A DNA stretch of 64,000 bases from Legionella geestiana (lineage in GTDB: Bacteria; Pseudomonadota; Gammaproteobacteria; Legionellales; Legionellaceae). The notes beneath the pieces are model-generated. The model made no database searches. It was not told where the DNA came from and saw only the letters and a list, made by a program, of their open reading frames with translations. Made by a program: the position numbers and the translations under genes. The stretch spans positions 434,001-498,000 of the forward strand of contig NZ_CP038271.1 of the NCBI RefSeq assembly GCF_004571195.1, given 5' to 3'. Shown in pieces: positions 17,897 through 28,834 of the stretch (its first letter is position 1; every line of letters begins with the position of its first letter).

Positions 17897-19081
17897 TTAA
17901 AGGCGCTCAAAAATCGCTGCAGCCCCCATGCCTGTGCCTATGCACATGGTAACCATGCCATACCGTCCACCCGTGCGGCGAAGGCCATGCAAGAGCGTTG
18001 CCGTACGTATCGCGCCGGTTGCGCCAAGCGGATGACCAAGTGCTATGGCACCACCGAGCGGGTTGACCTTTTCACGGGGTAAATCAAGCGTTTCAATAAC
18101 GGCGAGTGCCTGGGCAGCAAAAGCTTCGTTCAGTTCAATCCAGTCGATGTCTGAAAGCGCAAGCCCCGCGCGTTTGAGGGCCAGTGGAATGGCCTCAACA
18201 GGACCTATCCCCATGATTTCAGGAGGAACGCCGGCAACGGCATAACTCAAAAGCCGCCCCATGGGAGTCAGGTTAAAGCGCTTCAAACCCTCTTCCGTTG
18301 CAAGGAGCGCCATGGCGGCACCATCACTCATCTGGGAGCTGTTACCGGCCGTTACGGTGCCGTGAAGGGCAAAAACCGGCTTTAAACGGCTGATGGCCTC
18401 CAGTGTCGTATCCGCACGCGGCCCTTCATCAATACTAATCAAGCGTTCAGCGGTATCAACCCTGTCTGACTGAAGATTGGCATTACGCAAAAGCGTCATG
18501 ACTGGCGAAATTTCCGCAGTAAAATCACCGCGCTCCTGCGCCTTAAGTGCCCGCTGATGGCTCTCGAATGCAAACGCGTCCTGTGCTTCACGGCTGATAC
18601 CGTAACGTTTGGCAACGTTTTCAGCCGTTATTCCCATGCCATAGGCAATGCTGATGTGCGCATTCTCAAAAATGGACGGGTTTTGCGTGTACTTATTCCC
18701 CCCCATCGGCACCATGGACATACTCTCTACACCGCCGGCGAGTGCGAGCATACCGCCCTGATGCAGCATGCCGGCGGCAGCTGTAGCGATACTCTGCACG
18801 CCTGACGAGCAAAAACGGTTGATAGTCATCGCGGGAACCGACACCGGCAGGTCTGCCAGCAGCGAGCCAATACGGGCAACATTCATTCCCTGTTCCGCTT
18901 CAGGCATCGCACAGCCAACGACGACATCGCTGACGGCTGACCAGTCAACGCCCTCGTTGCGCTTACTAATACTTTTTATGGTGTGCGCCAGCAAATCATC
19001 CGGCAGCGTATGCCGAAATACACCGCGTGGAGCCTTGCCAACCGGTGTGCGGATAACATCCACTACATACACATTAGTCAT
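17897..19081 (-). CDS. fadA: Acetyl-CoA acyltransferase (3-ketoacyl-CoA thiolase)
   Basis: Thiolytic cleavage of 3-ketoacyl-CoA in beta-oxidation. The 394-residue protein has the nucleophile Cys in INRFCSSGVQ (near residue 90), the GGG(x)ESMS-type loop (AGGVESMSMVP), the catalytic His in GGAIALGHPLGATGA and the second Cys in CIGTGMGAA. ATG 19081 is preferred to ATG 19087 because GAGGAG lies 7 bases before it. It follows the FadN-type multifunctional enzyme by 11 bases, so the two make a beta-oxidation unit; together with the upstream lysine-degradation genes they may feed on dicarboxylic or amino-acid-derived acyl-CoAs. Confidence 0.95.
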   Translation of the reverse strand: MTNVYVVDVIRTPVGKAPRGVFRHTLPDDLLAHTIKSISKRNEGVDWSAVSDVVVGCAMPEAEQGMNVARIGSLLADLPVSVPAMTINRFCSSGVQSIATAAAGMLHQGGMLALAGGVESMSMVPMGGNKYTQNPSIFENAHISIAYGMGITAENVAKRYGISREAQDAFAFESHQRALKAQERGDFTAEISPVMTLLRNANLQSDRVDTAERLISIDEGPRADTTLEAISRLKPVFALHGTVTAGNSSQMSDGAAMALLATEEGLKRFNLTPMGRLLSYAVAGVPPEIMGIGPVEAIPLALKRAGLALSDIDWIELNEAFAAQALAVIETLDLPREKVNPLGGAIALGHPLGATGAIRTATLLHGLRRTGGRYGMVTMCIGTGMGAAAIFERL

Positions 19082-19092
19082 GTTCATACTCC

Positions 19093-21453
19093 TCAGTTAC
19101 GCAGTGGTTTGCCGGTTTCGAGCATGGCGCGGATACGTGCCTGTGTTTCTGGTGTCTTCACAAGCGCCATAAATGCTTCACGCTCAAGATGCAGCATCCA
19201 GTCCTCATCCACCCACTGACCACCATACACCTCGCCGCCACAGAGCACATTGGCAAGGTGTGTTGCCAGCACGTAATCATGCGCACTGATAAACCCACCC
19301 TCACGCCAGTTGACAAGCCCGCTTTGCAGGCGCGCGCGCCCTTCACGTCCGTATACCTGAAAACGCGCCGGCAGCGGCGGGCGATAGTTTGCGGCACACA
19401 TCGCCTTCACGCGCTCAAGCGCTACATATAAAACCTCTCCAGAGTGCATGACCCATGAAGCTTTTGCATCAAGATAGCCCGTTTTCTGCGCCTCAACGGC
19501 AGAACCCGGCACAAATCCTGTCGCAAGCTGCTGAAAACGCTTTTGCAGCGTAGCGAAGGTTTCGATGCCCTCTTCAAAGGTACGAAGCACCATTTCCTTA
19601 CAGCCGCCCCCGGCTGGAATCAATCCTACACCAACTTCTACAAGCCCCGGATAAGATTCAAAAGCGGCAACCACTGCTCCACAATGCATCAAGAGTTCAC
19701 ACCCGCCACCAAGCGCTCTGCCGCGTAGTGCGGCAACGACTGGAATCGGACTGTATTTGATGCGCATCATCAGCTTCTGAAAGCGTTCTATCATGCCTTC
19801 GATGGCTGAAAATTCACCTGCCACCGCAAGTTCGCCAACGGCTTTTAAATCAGCACCCGCACTGAAAGTAGAGGCGTCCGTCTGCCAGATAATGACGCCA
19901 CTGCAACGACTTTCTGCGATATCAAGAGCCGCCTGCATGCCCTCAAGCACCGGCTCGCCAATGCTGTTTGCCTTGCTCAAAAAGCTCAGTACCGCCACAT
20001 TGTCGGCAAGATGCCACAGACGCACCCCTTTATTTTCGTAAAGGGTCTCGTGCGGTTCTGGAGTCGCCATGGGGTTGCGTGCGACTGCAAGCTGGCGCGC
20101 GTAAACTGGCAGTGATGATGGCGGCACCAGTGCGTTTCCTGCCGGGCTGAACGCACCATCATTCACATAAAACGCGGTTAACGGTGCAAGCCATGCCGGC
20201 AGAGTGGCATTGCGAGGCGACCTGCCATCTGCAATCGCCTGCGAAACACAGTCAAATACTGTTATCATGCCCGCTTTCTGCCAGGTTTCAAAGGGCCCTT
20301 CCTGCCAGCCAAAACCCCATTTCATGGCCTCATCGACATCACGCGCAGTATTGGCGATTGCGTCCAGATGAAAGGCGCTGTAATGAAAGACATCCCGCAG
20401 GCAGGCGACCAGAAACTGGGCTTCCGGGAGCGTGGATGCAAGAAGTCCCTCGAAACGCGCGCCGGGGTCTTTGACCGCAAACAGGGCGCGCACCTCTTCC
20501 CGCACGCCATTTTGAGCGGCACGGTAACTGCCGCTTTCAACGTCATACACTTCGATGGTTTTACCGTTTTTGCGATACACCCCACTACCGGATTTTTGTC
20601 CAAGCGCGCCAGCACTGATAAGGCCTTTAAGCCAGTCAGGCAGGAAAAAAAGCGCATGCCAGGGGTCATCCGGCAACTGGTTTTGCATGGTCTTGACCAC
20701 GTGCTCCAGGGTATCAAGCCCCACCACATCCATGGTACGAAACGTCGCCGATTTAGGGCGGCCAATCAATGGACCTGTGAGGGCATCCACGGTATCACAG
20801 CCAAGCTCATAGGTTTTTGCATGATGCAATGCCGTGAGCATGGAAAACACGCCGATACGGTTTGCTACAAAATTAGGAGTATCTTTAGCGCGCACCACCC
20901 CTTTACCAAGAAAACGGGTGAGCCAGGTTTCCAGATAATCGCAAAGTTTCGGATGTGTCTTTTGAGAAGGAATCAGTTCACAAAGATGCATGTAACGCGG
21001 CGGATTAAAAAAGTGTACGCCACAAAAACGCTCTTGAAGTGCCGCTGGCAGTGCCTCTGAGAGCGCATTAATACCAAGGCCTGAAGTGTTGGTTACAAGA
21101 ATCGCGTGTGCGCCAAGGAACGGGATAATGCGCTTATAAAGCGCTTCTTTCCAGTCAAAACGCTCGGCAATCGCTTCAATGACAAGGTCACATTCCAGCA
21201 GCGCTTCAAGGTGCTCGTCATAATTACACGCCGTGATGCCGGCAGCCGACCCTGAAAACCCAAGCGGTGGCGGTTTCAGCTTCCCAAGGCCTGCGATGGC
21301 TTTGACTGCAATGGCACTGGCATCGCCTGTGGCGCTTGGTAAATCATACAGTCGCGTTGCAAAACCCGCGTTGGCGCAGTGGGCGGCAATCTGAGCGCCC
21401 ATGACTCCGGCTCCCAGTACGGCGATTGTTTGGATGTTCCAAGGAGATTGCAT
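19093..21453 (-). CDS. 3-hydroxyacyl-CoA dehydrogenase/enoyl-CoA hydratase, FadN type
   Basis: A 786-residue bifunctional beta-oxidation enzyme. The NAD-binding 3-hydroxyacyl-CoA dehydrogenase domain comes first (Rossmann motif AVLGAGVMGAQIAAH at 11-25; VHFFNPPRYMHLCEL; 3HCDH C-terminal domains about 190-420), and the crotonase/enoyl-CoA hydratase fold follows (about 480-690, with SKANSIGEP, AGADLKAVGE, GRALGGGCELLMHC and VGVGLIPAGGG). This order is that of Bacillus FadN rather than E. coli FadB, in which hydratase comes first. AAGGA precedes the ATG. It lies 27 bases after the aldehyde dehydrogenase gene and 11 before the thiolase, all on one strand. Confidence 0.95.
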   Translation of the reverse strand: MQSPWNIQTIAVLGAGVMGAQIAAHCANAGFATRLYDLPSATGDASAIAVKAIAGLGKLKPPPLGFSGSAAGITACNYDEHLEALLECDLVIEAIAERFDWKEALYKRIIPFLGAHAILVTNTSGLGINALSEALPAALQERFCGVHFFNPPRYMHLCELIPSQKTHPKLCDYLETWLTRFLGKGVVRAKDTPNFVANRIGVFSMLTALHHAKTYELGCDTVDALTGPLIGRPKSATFRTMDVVGLDTLEHVVKTMQNQLPDDPWHALFFLPDWLKGLISAGALGQKSGSGVYRKNGKTIEVYDVESGSYRAAQNGVREEVRALFAVKDPGARFEGLLASTLPEAQFLVACLRDVFHYSAFHLDAIANTARDVDEAMKWGFGWQEGPFETWQKAGMITVFDCVSQAIADGRSPRNATLPAWLAPLTAFYVNDGAFSPAGNALVPPSSLPVYARQLAVARNPMATPEPHETLYENKGVRLWHLADNVAVLSFLSKANSIGEPVLEGMQAALDIAESRCSGVIIWQTDASTFSAGADLKAVGELAVAGEFSAIEGMIERFQKLMMRIKYSPIPVVAALRGRALGGGCELLMHCGAVVAAFESYPGLVEVGVGLIPAGGGCKEMVLRTFEEGIETFATLQKRFQQLATGFVPGSAVEAQKTGYLDAKASWVMHSGEVLYVALERVKAMCAANYRPPLPARFQVYGREGRARLQSGLVNWREGGFISAHDYVLATHLANVLCGGEVYGGQWVDEDWMLHLEREAFMALVKTPETQARIRAMLETGKPLRN

Positions 21454-21480
21454 GGATGATTCCTTCTCTAAGATACCTGG

Positions 21481-22998
21481 CTATAACTCAAAGCGGATGC
21501 CCTGTGCCAGCGGCAGCGTTTTGCCCCAGTTAATGGTGTTGGTCTGTCGGCGCATATAGCCCTTCCAGGCGTCTGAACCGGATTCACGGCCACCGCCTGT
21601 TTCTTTTTCGCCGCCAAACGCGCCACCGATTTCAGCACCACTGGTGCCGATATTAATATTGGCAATACCGCAGTCACTGCCCATAGCCGATAAAAACCGT
21701 TCAGCATGCGACAGCGTGGTCGTGAAAAGTGCAGAGGACAAGCCCTGCGGCACCGCATTCTGCAGAGCAATGGCTTCTTCCAGCGTGTCATAGGGCATCA
21801 CATAGAGAATAGGCGCAAAGGTTTCTTCCTGCACAATGTCCCACTGGTTTTCAACACCACAAACCAGTGTCGGCTGCACAAAATGTCCGTCACCCGTGAG
21901 TGCTTCGCCCCCATACACAATACGCCCGCCGGCTTTGGCAATGCGCGCGATGGCATCACGAAACTGGTTAACCGCACCCGCATCAATCAACGGACCCATG
22001 AGGTTTTTCGTATCCAGAGGGTTGCCGATGGTCACCTGTGCATACGCCTTTCGCAGACGCTCAACAATGTCATCATGACACGCGCGCGGCACAAACAGGC
22101 GCCGGGTTGAGGTGCACCGCTGCCCGGCCGTACCCACCGCTCCAAAAACAATGGCGGGGATGGCAAGGTTTAAATCAGCGCTCTCATCAAGAATAATGGC
22201 GTTGTTGCCCCCAAGCTCCAGAATGCTTCTGCCAAGGCGTGTGGCTACTTTTGCAGCAACCGTGCGGCCAACGGCCGTTGAGCCTGTGAACGACACCAGC
22301 GGAATGCGTGTATCTTCTACCATCGCATCGGCAATGGCGTGTGACTCCGGGATGCAGAGCGCAAAAATTTCCGGGCAGTTATTTTCAGTGAGTACTGCGT
22401 TGCAGATATGCTGCACGGCAATGGCGCAAAGCGGCGTTTTCGCCGAAGGTTTCCAGAGCGTCACGTTACCACAGATGGCCGCAATAAACGCATTCCAGGC
22501 CCATACCGCTACCGGAAAATTAAACGCCGAAATGACCCCAACAACGCCATAGGGGTGCCACTGCTCATACATGCGGTGCATGGGACGCTCTGAATGCATG
22601 GTTTTACCGTAAAGCATGCGCGATTGCCCAACCGCAAAATCAGCGATGTCTATCATTTCCTGGACTTCGCCATCGCCTTCCTGCTTCGATTTTCCCATCT
22701 CAAGCGCTACAAGACTCCCCAGCGCGTCCTTATGGCGGCGAAGGGCATCCCCCATCTGCCGGATAATGTTTCCACGCTGCGGTGCAGGCACTTCGCGCCA
22801 TGCGAGAAACGCTTTTTGCAGGCGCTCCATCAGCACGTGATAATCTTCCATGGTACAGGTGGCAACTTCTGCCAGTCGTTCACCGGTGGAGGGGTTAAAC
22901 GAGACAAGCCGTCGCCCTTCAAGGTTACCGGCTACAGTGGAGCCACTGAAGGCTCCGGGATTCAGTGGCTCAATTCCAAGCGATTTTAACAAGGTCAT
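21481..22998 (-). CDS. Aldehyde dehydrogenase, ALDH7/AmaB type (alpha-aminoadipic semialdehyde dehydrogenase)
   Basis: A 505-residue NAD(P)-dependent aldehyde dehydrogenase of the antiquitin (ALDH7) group, which oxidises 2-aminoadipate 6-semialdehyde to 2-aminoadipate in lysine catabolism. Signatures are [13 protein letters not shown], the Glu-containing [10 protein letters not shown], the nucleophile in [13 protein letters not shown], and the ALDH7-specific C-terminal block [16 protein letters not shown]. The subgroup call fits the gene that abuts it upstream, a saccharopine/lysine dehydrogenase: its ATG directly follows that gene's TAA (TAAATG), so the two products very likely act in sequence. 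Confidence 0.92.
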   Translation of the reverse strand: MTLLKSLGIEPLNPGAFSGSTVAGNLEGRRLVSFNPSTGERLAEVATCTMEDYHVLMERLQKAFLAWREVPAPQRGNIIRQMGDALRRHKDALGSLVALEMGKSKQEGDGEVQEMIDIADFAVGQSRMLYGKTMHSERPMHRMYEQWHPYGVVGVISAFNFPVAVWAWNAFIAAICGNVTLWKPSAKTPLCAIAVQHICNAVLTENNCPEIFALCIPESHAIADAMVEDTRIPLVSFTGSTAVGRTVAAKVATRLGRSILELGGNNAIILDESADLNLAIPAIVFGAVGTAGQRCTSTRRLFVPRACHDDIVERLRKAYAQVTIGNPLDTKNLMGPLIDAGAVNQFRDAIARIAKAGGRIVYGGEALTGDGHFVQPTLVCGVENQWDIVQEETFAPILYVMPYDTLEEAIALQNAVPQGLSSALFTTTLSHAERFLSAMGSDCGIANINIGTSGAEIGGAFGGEKETGGGRESGSDAWKGYMRRQTNTINWGKTLPLAQGIRFEL

Positions 22999-24096
22999 TT
23001 ATTGCTCTCCGGCATAGTATTTTCCGAAACGGTTGGCAAGTACCGCTTCCAGGGCAAATTTCTCCTGCAGCACAAACCCACGGTATTCATTCGCCTGACC
23101 CAGTACAAGATCAACCACGGCACACACGCCGCTTGCCGTACTGATCTGGATAGCCGACCATTCAAGCCCCGCAATCTCCATCGGGAAGATTTTTTTAAGG
23201 TAACTTTTTTCCGTCAGCTCACCGTTCAGGATGCCTTCGACTGAAACGTAAACAATGACAATGTCCTGGCGTGTTTTGGGAATGGCATTTTCAAGCACGC
23301 GGCGCAGCGTGGCACGGTCATCATTGAGACGCAGGTCGTTCATGAGAAAACGCATTTTCTCACAATGCCCGGGGTAGCGGATGGTTTTGTAATCGAGCGT
23401 CTGCACGCGTCCCAGGTATACTTCGGCAAGGCTTCCAAGCCCGCCCGAGGTATTAAAAGCTTCATATTCGCAGCCGTCTATCTGAATGGACTCAAGCCCT
23501 TCAAGCGGCGCCACTGTGACGGGCTCGCCTGCGGCAATACCAAAACAGGGGTTGCCGTATTCGTTGATAACACCGTCTGTTGACCAGGTCAGCGAATAAT
23601 GCAGCGCATTGCTGGCTCGCTGCGGCAGAGCGCCTACGCGAAGACGGGCATGCAGGCAGGTATCAAATGCGGACATCAGGCTGTTGGCAGCGATGCTGAT
23701 AAAGCCTGGAGCGAGTCCGCACTGCGGTACAAACGCACTGCCAGCACCTTCGGCGATGGCCTTGACGGCATCGGTTACGGCCGTATCTTCCGTCAAATCG
23801 AAATAATGCGCACCGGCAGCACGTGCCGCTTCAGCAACTTTGGGGTTTAAAAAATAAGGCAGGCTGGAAATGACCGCAACAATGCCCTGCTGTTTCATGT
23901 AGTCTTTTGTGGCATTGACATCGTTGACATCAAGCGCCACCGTGCGAATCGATGACATATGGCCAAGAAGGCGCGAAACATCGCTTCCTTCAAAGCTGCT
24001 GTCAGCAAGATGAATTGCGTAATCGCCGCTGTTGCCCAAAAGGCACGCGATGAGGCTTCCTATTTTCCCTGCTCCAGTTATGAGTACGTTATACAT
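22999..24096 (-). CDS. Saccharopine dehydrogenase family protein (saccharopine or lysine-6-dehydrogenase)
   Basis: A 365-residue oxidoreductase with a Rossmann N-terminus (NVLITGAGKIGSLIACLL) and the family features SSLPYFLNP, HYFDLTEDT, PQCGLAPGFISI and the substrate-domain EYEAFNTSGGLGSL. Related enzymes make 2-aminoadipate semialdehyde either from saccharopine or directly from lysine; sequence alone does not separate the two here. The product would be the substrate of the adjacent ALDH7 enzyme. The frame continues to 24210, but ATG 24096 follows AGAAGGA and starts at the conserved beta strand. It is the first gene of the four-gene operon and is divergent from lnt. Confidence 0.88.
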   Translation of the reverse strand: MYNVLITGAGKIGSLIACLLGNSGDYAIHLADSSFEGSDVSRLLGHMSSIRTVALDVNDVNATKDYMKQQGIVAVISSLPYFLNPKVAEAARAAGAHYFDLTEDTAVTDAVKAIAEGAGSAFVPQCGLAPGFISIAANSLMSAFDTCLHARLRVGALPQRASNALHYSLTWSTDGVINEYGNPCFGIAAGEPVTVAPLEGLESIQIDGCEYEAFNTSGGLGSLAEVYLGRVQTLDYKTIRYPGHCEKMRFLMNDLRLNDDRATLRRVLENAIPKTRQDIVIVYVSVEGILNGELTEKSYLKKIFPMEIAGLEWSAIQISTASGVCAVVDLVLGQANEYRGFVLQEKFALEAVLANRFGKYYAGEQ

Positions 24097-24242
24097 GCAG
24101 TCCTTCTCCCTTGCAAAACGAGCGGTCATCCTACACCAATTAACCGGTAAAGCAAAAGGGGACGCCCCTGTTGCCCCTCTCCCCGACTTGATCTTTTTCC
24201 GCCCATGCACTATGGTGCGTCATTTAAAGCATTGACAAAGAC

Positions 24243-25802
24243 ATGCTCCCCCTGCCCCTTACCGAAGCCGTACCAGTCGGCATACATTCACGTCTTCAGC
24301 GCCTCGTGCGTATGCTGCGACCACTCCTTGCCGGACTGCTCCTCCCGCTGGGCTTCGCACCCTTTCACCTGCCGGGGCTCGTGTTTCTCGGGATTGCCTT
24401 TCTGATACTGGTGCTTCGAGGTCAGTCGGGGCGTGAGGCTTTTATCAGCGGTCTGCTTTTTGGTCTTGGTTATTTTGGATTCGGGGTATCGTGGGTATTT
24501 GTGAGCGTACACGAATACGGACACCTCAATATGGTGGCAAGCGCCCTCATTACTGCGGGCTTTACCACACTGCTTGCCCTGCTGCCGGCCAGCACCTGCG
24601 CGCTGTGGGTGATACTTGCCCGCACTCAAAAGCCGCTCTTTTCAAGCCTGCTGTTTGCAGCCATCTGGACACTCTCTGAGGCACTGCGTGCCGCCGTGAT
24701 GCCAGGCTTTCCCTGGCTGCTGCTTGCCGGCAGTCAGGTGGATACACCACCAGGCTTTCTGTTGCCCGTTATCGGTATTTTTGGTACCGGGTTTATGACC
24801 TGTTTTGCCGCACTGCTGCTGGCACACGGAATGGATGCCCGCATACAACGGCGTCAATGGTGGCTTTTGAGCGGTGTGGCGATGATTCTCCTGCCCTCGG
24901 CTCTGCAACATATTTCATGGACGACCCTTGCGGAAAAGCCGCTCACGGTCGGCGTGGTTCAGGCCAATCTTTCGATGCGCGATAAATGGGATGAAACCCT
25001 CTTCTGGGAGCTGATGGCGCATTACGAGAAAAAAATCGCGGGCCTGCTCGGAACCGAACTCATCATTTTGCCCGAATCGGCCATTCCCCTGCCTGAAAGC
25101 TGGATAAGTGACGTACTCGCAAGGCTTGATCATGATGCTGATGCCGCCGGCAGTGCGCTGCTCCTGGGTATCCCGCGTCCGGCAAATGAAAACGAAACGC
25201 TTTTTTACAACTCACTTCTTGGGGTGGGGCGCGCTCATGGCAGCTACCTCAAGCAGCAGCTGGTGCCTTTTGGAGAATACATTCCCTCCGCGTTTTCAGG
25301 CATTACCGCGCGTCTTGGCATTCCTGAAGCCAACATCCTTCCCGGCAGCAACCACCAAAAACCCGTGCGCATTCACGGTCACCCCATCGCATCCCTCATT
25401 TGTTATGAACTGGGATATGGTGAGGTGCTGCGCCGCCAGCTCCCGCGTGCTGAGTGGATTGTATCCGTCAGTGATGACGGCTGGTTTGGAAAATCACTCG
25501 CGCTCTATCAGCACCTGCAGATGGCACAGGCGCTGTCACTACAGGCGGCACGCTATCAGGTGGTTGCCAACAATGACGGTCTATCTGCCATCATCGACCC
25601 GCGGGGCCGAATCGTCGACAGTCTCCCCGCCTTCAGCGAAGGCGTGCTGAAAAGTCACATTTACCCCGCGACAGGCACCACGCCCTGGATACGCTTCGGG
25701 GACGCACCCGCTCTGATACTTGCGACACTGCTTCTGCTTATAGCCCTTCTGCCCCTTGCTGTCAGGATAAAGAGGGAGTATTCTTGGCAACCCGAGTCAT
25801 AA
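24243..25802 (+). CDS. lnt: Lnt, apolipoprotein N-acyltransferase
   Basis: Adds the third acyl chain to the N-terminal Cys of lipoproteins at the periplasmic face of the inner membrane. The 519-residue protein has about seven N-terminal membrane helices (25-225) and a periplasmic nitrilase-like domain (about 235-480) with catalytic Glu278 (ILPESAIP), Lys337 ([12 protein letters not shown]) and Cys387 ([10 protein letters not shown]), then a last membrane helix (about 488-508) and a basic tail. Length fits the family. It opens the lnt-leuS-lptE-holA-nadD operon; the 3' end may overlap leuS by 19 bases depending on the leuS start. Confidence 0.96.
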   Translation: MLPLPLTEAVPVGIHSRLQRLVRMLRPLLAGLLLPLGFAPFHLPGLVFLGIAFLILVLRGQSGREAFISGLLFGLGYFGFGVSWVFVSVHEYGHLNMVASALITAGFTTLLALLPASTCALWVILARTQKPLFSSLLFAAIWTLSEALRAAVMPGFPWLLLAGSQVDTPPGFLLPVIGIFGTGFMTCFAALLLAHGMDARIQRRQWWLLSGVAMILLPSALQHISWTTLAEKPLTVGVVQANLSMRDKWDETLFWELMAHYEKKIAGLLGTELIILPESAIPLPESWISDVLARLDHDADAAGSALLLGIPRPANENETLFYNSLLGVGRAHGSYLKQQLVPFGEYIPSAFSGITARLGIPEANILPGSNHQKPVRIHGHPIASLICYELGYGEVLRRQLPRAEWIVSVSDDGWFGKSLALYQHLQMAQALSLQAARYQVVANNDGLSAIIDPRGRIVDSLPAFSEGVLKSHIYPATGTTPWIRFGDAPALILATLLLLIALLPLAVRIKREYSWQPES

Positions 25803-28291
25803 AAAAATGTCCCATGGATACCACCTATATACCTCAGAAGATTGAAGAACAGGCCCAGCATTATTGGCAGAAAAAACAATCCTTCAGTGTCACTGAGGAT
25901 TTAAACCGGGAAAAATTTTACTGCCTCAGCATGTTCCCCTACCCAAGTGGAACCCTGCACATGGGGCACGTACGTAACTACACCCTTGGCGATGTCATTG
26001 CCCGCTACCAGCGTGCGCTTGGCAAGAACGTGCTCCAGCCGATTGGCTGGGATGCCTTTGGCCTGCCAGCCGAAAACGCCGCCATTAAAAATGGCATTCC
26101 TCCGGCACGCTGGACCATGGATAATATTGCTGCCATGAAAGCGCAGTTCATGCGTCTTGGCAATGCCTATGACTGGCGACGCGAAATCGCCACTTGCGAC
26201 CCTGAATATTACCGCTGGGAACAATGGTTTTTTATCAAACTCTTTGAAAAAGGCCTTGTGTACAAAAAAAATGCCCTCGTCAACTGGGATCCGGTCGATA
26301 ACACGGTACTTGCGAATGAGCAGGTCATTGACGGTCGCGGCTGGCGCTCCGGCGCACTCGTTGAACGGCGCGAGATATCGCAGTGGTTTATCAAAATTAC
26401 CGCCTACGCCGATGAACTTCTGGACGGGCTTGACAGCCTTGAGCACTGGCCGTCACAGGTGAAGCAGATGCAGCGCAACTGGATTGGTCGCTCAAGTGGT
26501 ACCGAAGTGGCCTTCCCGGTTCCAGACTTTCCAAAGCGCATCAAAGTGTATACCACGCGCGCAGATACGCTGATGGGCGTAACCTGGATTGCCGTAGCGC
26601 CTGATCATCCATTTGCACGGGAAGCCGCCGCCCGCAATCCTGAGGTACAGGCCTTCATTGACAGCCTGAACGGCGTGCGTACTGCTGAAGCGGATTTGGC
26701 AACGCTTGAAAAACGCGGTGTAGATACCGGTTTTAGGGCAACACATCCCCTCACCGGAGAAGACATTCCTGTATGGGTTGCCAATTATGTCCTGATGCAA
26801 TACGGCACCGGTGCTGTCATGGCAGTACCGGCACACGACGCGCGCGACTGGGAATTTGCCAAACGCTATAACCTGCCCATGCGCGAAGTGATTCTGCCGT
26901 CTGACGGCACTTCGCACGATTACACGCTTGGAGCGTATACAGAGCCGGGCGTGCTGACCCGTTCCGGCGCCTTTGACGGCCTGAGCTCCGACAAGGCCAA
27001 AACCGAGATTACCGAACGCCTTCAGGAACTGCATGCCGGCAAGCCTCGCGTCAATTACCGCCTGCGTGACTGGGGTGTATCAAGGCAACGCTACTGGGGC
27101 ACGCCCATTCCCATGATTCACTGTGAACAGTGTGGCGTGGTGCCCGTACCGGAGGAGTCTCTGCCGGTTGTGCTGCCTGAAAATATCACGCTGACCGGTG
27201 CCGGCTCGCCCCTCGCGCAGTGCAACGAATTCTTGCACACCACCTGTCCGAAGTGTGGGCACGATGCGACCCGGGAAACCGATACGTTCGATACCTTTGT
27301 GGAATCCTCCTGGTATTATGCGCGATTTGCCTGCAAGGGTCAGGAAAACGCCATGCTCGATGACCGGGCCAAATACTGGACGCCGGTGGATCAGTATATC
27401 GGCGGCATTGAGCACGCCATCATGCACCTCCTGTATGCGCGCTTCTTCCACAAACTGATGCGTGATGAGGGACTGGTGAATTCAGATGAGCCGTTCACCG
27501 CCTTGCTCACGCAGGGCATGGTGTTGAAAGACGGCAGCAAAATGTCCAAGTCACTTGGCAACGTTGTAGACCCCAATCACTTGATTGACACCTACGGCGC
27601 CGATACGGCACGACTGTTTATGCTCTTTGCAGCCCCCCCCGAGCAATCACTGGAGTGGTCTGACAGTGGTGTAGAGGGTGCGCACCGGTTCCTGAAGCGC
27701 GTTTATGCCTTTGCCCTGCAGCATAAGGCGCGCATACTTGCCGTAAACGATGCCATCATGGATGGTAACAACCACATGGACTGGGAAACGGGGGATGCAC
27801 GCCTCAAGAAAGCACGTCATACGGTGCATCAGACGCTGCAGCAGGCTAATCTGGACTATGAGCGCAAACAGTTTAATACGGTCGTCTCCGGTTGCATGAA
27901 GCTCTTTAATGAGCTCTCAGGCTTTACTCCGGAAAATGAACTGGACAACGCATTTTTGCATGAAGGCTTCAGCATTCTCCTGCGGCTTCTTGCCCCGATG
28001 ACGCCACACATCTGCCATTATCTCTGGATGGAGCTTGGCTTTGAGAAGGCCATCATTGACGCACCCATGCCGCGCGTTGACAAGGCCGCCCTTCGCTGTG
28101 AGGAAGTCACCTGGGTGGTGCAGGTCAATGGAAAACTGCGTGCGCAGTTTGTGGCAGGAGTTGACGAGAGCGAGGAGCATCTCATTGCACGTGCCGAAAC
28201 TGAGGCTGCAGCGTTTGTTGCCGGTAAAAAGCGCCTGCGTGCCATTGTAGTGGCCCATCGTCAGCTCATTAACCTGGTGGTACAGGAATGA
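25784..28291 (+). CDS. leuS: LeuS, leucyl-tRNA synthetase
   Basis: Class I synthetase that charges tRNA-Leu. It has the HIGH motif as [15 protein letters not shown] (with HMGH), the CP1 editing domain ([15 protein letters not shown], with the conserved editing Asp), zinc-knuckle-like Cys pairs (CEQCG, CPKCG) and KMSKS in [14 protein letters not shown]; the C-terminal domain ends VNLVVQE. The start is uncertain: a TTG at 25784 lies 5 bases behind a strong AGAGGGAG and gives 835 residues, while ATG 25814 (825 residues, [13 protein letters not shown]) matches the usual family N-terminus but has no ribosome site. lptE starts in its stop codon (ATGA). Confidence 0.97.
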   Translation: MATRVIKKCPMDTTYIPQKIEEQAQHYWQKKQSFSVTEDLNREKFYCLSMFPYPSGTLHMGHVRNYTLGDVIARYQRALGKNVLQPIGWDAFGLPAENAAIKNGIPPARWTMDNIAAMKAQFMRLGNAYDWRREIATCDPEYYRWEQWFFIKLFEKGLVYKKNALVNWDPVDNTVLANEQVIDGRGWRSGALVERREISQWFIKITAYADELLDGLDSLEHWPSQVKQMQRNWIGRSSGTEVAFPVPDFPKRIKVYTTRADTLMGVTWIAVAPDHPFAREAAARNPEVQAFIDSLNGVRTAEADLATLEKRGVDTGFRATHPLTGEDIPVWVANYVLMQYGTGAVMAVPAHDARDWEFAKRYNLPMREVILPSDGTSHDYTLGAYTEPGVLTRSGAFDGLSSDKAKTEITERLQELHAGKPRVNYRLRDWGVSRQRYWGTPIPMIHCEQCGVVPVPEESLPVVLPENITLTGAGSPLAQCNEFLHTTCPKCGHDATRETDTFDTFVESSWYYARFACKGQENAMLDDRAKYWTPVDQYIGGIEHAIMHLLYARFFHKLMRDEGLVNSDEPFTALLTQGMVLKDGSKMSKSLGNVVDPNHLIDTYGADTARLFMLFAAPPEQSLEWSDSGVEGAHRFLKRVYAFALQHKARILAVNDAIMDGNNHMDWETGDARLKKARHTVHQTLQQANLDYERKQFNTVVSGCMKLFNELSGFTPENELDNAFLHEGFSILLRLLAPMTPHICHYLWMELGFEKAIIDAPMPRVDKAALRCEEVTWVVQVNGKLRAQFVAGVDESEEHLIARAETEAAAFVAGKKRLRAIVVAHRQLINLVVQE

Positions 28292-28824
28292 AAACCGTCC
28301 GGCCGCTACTGGTGATTGGCTTTGCGCTTATTATCAGCGCATGCGGCTTTCAACTGCGAGGCTTCTCAGACATACCCGCCTGGCTTGACAGTGTGGCCGT
28401 TGTCTCGCAGGAGCAAAACCGCGACATGATGACGATTCTTCGCGAGCGTCTGGAAGCCTGGCATGTCCCAGTATATGTCGAACAGAATCGCGCGCATTTC
28501 TGGCTGTTTCTCGGCGAGGAAACCATACAGCGCCAGATAACCAACGTTGCTGCCAGCACCGCACCCCGCCAGTACCAGCTTATCTACACCATTCGCTTCT
28601 GGTTGCAGACCCGCGAGGGAGTAATGCGGGTTCCCCCCGCCAGCATTTCTATTGCGAAACAGCTCACCATCAACAATGACCGTATTCTTGGCTCAGACGA
28701 AGAGGAGGCTCGCATGGTGCATGAAATGCAGCAGGATGCCGCAACTCAGATTCTTGCCCGTATCGGCCGCGAAGGCATGAACAGCGCCAAAGCGGCGAAA
28801 CCACCTGCGCCCCGGCGCCCCTAG
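28288..28824 (+). CDS. lptE: LptE, LPS-assembly lipoprotein
   Basis: Outer membrane lipoprotein that plugs the LptD barrel and helps insert LPS. The 178-residue precursor has a signal peptide with lipobox ISAC (lipidated Cys19) followed by GFQLRG, the start of the mature protein in this family. The conserved block [11 protein letters not shown] and the C-terminal [10 protein letters not shown] helix support the call. Translation is coupled to leuS by ATGA, and holA begins 10 bases downstream, the order found throughout gammaproteobacteria. Confidence 0.94.
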   Translation: MKTVRPLLVIGFALIISACGFQLRGFSDIPAWLDSVAVVSQEQNRDMMTILRERLEAWHVPVYVEQNRAHFWLFLGEETIQRQITNVAASTAPRQYQLIYTIRFWLQTREGVMRVPPASISIAKQLTINNDRILGSDEEEARMVHEMQQDAATQILARIGREGMNSAKAAKPPAPRRP

Positions 28825-28834
28825 CAGGGATACC

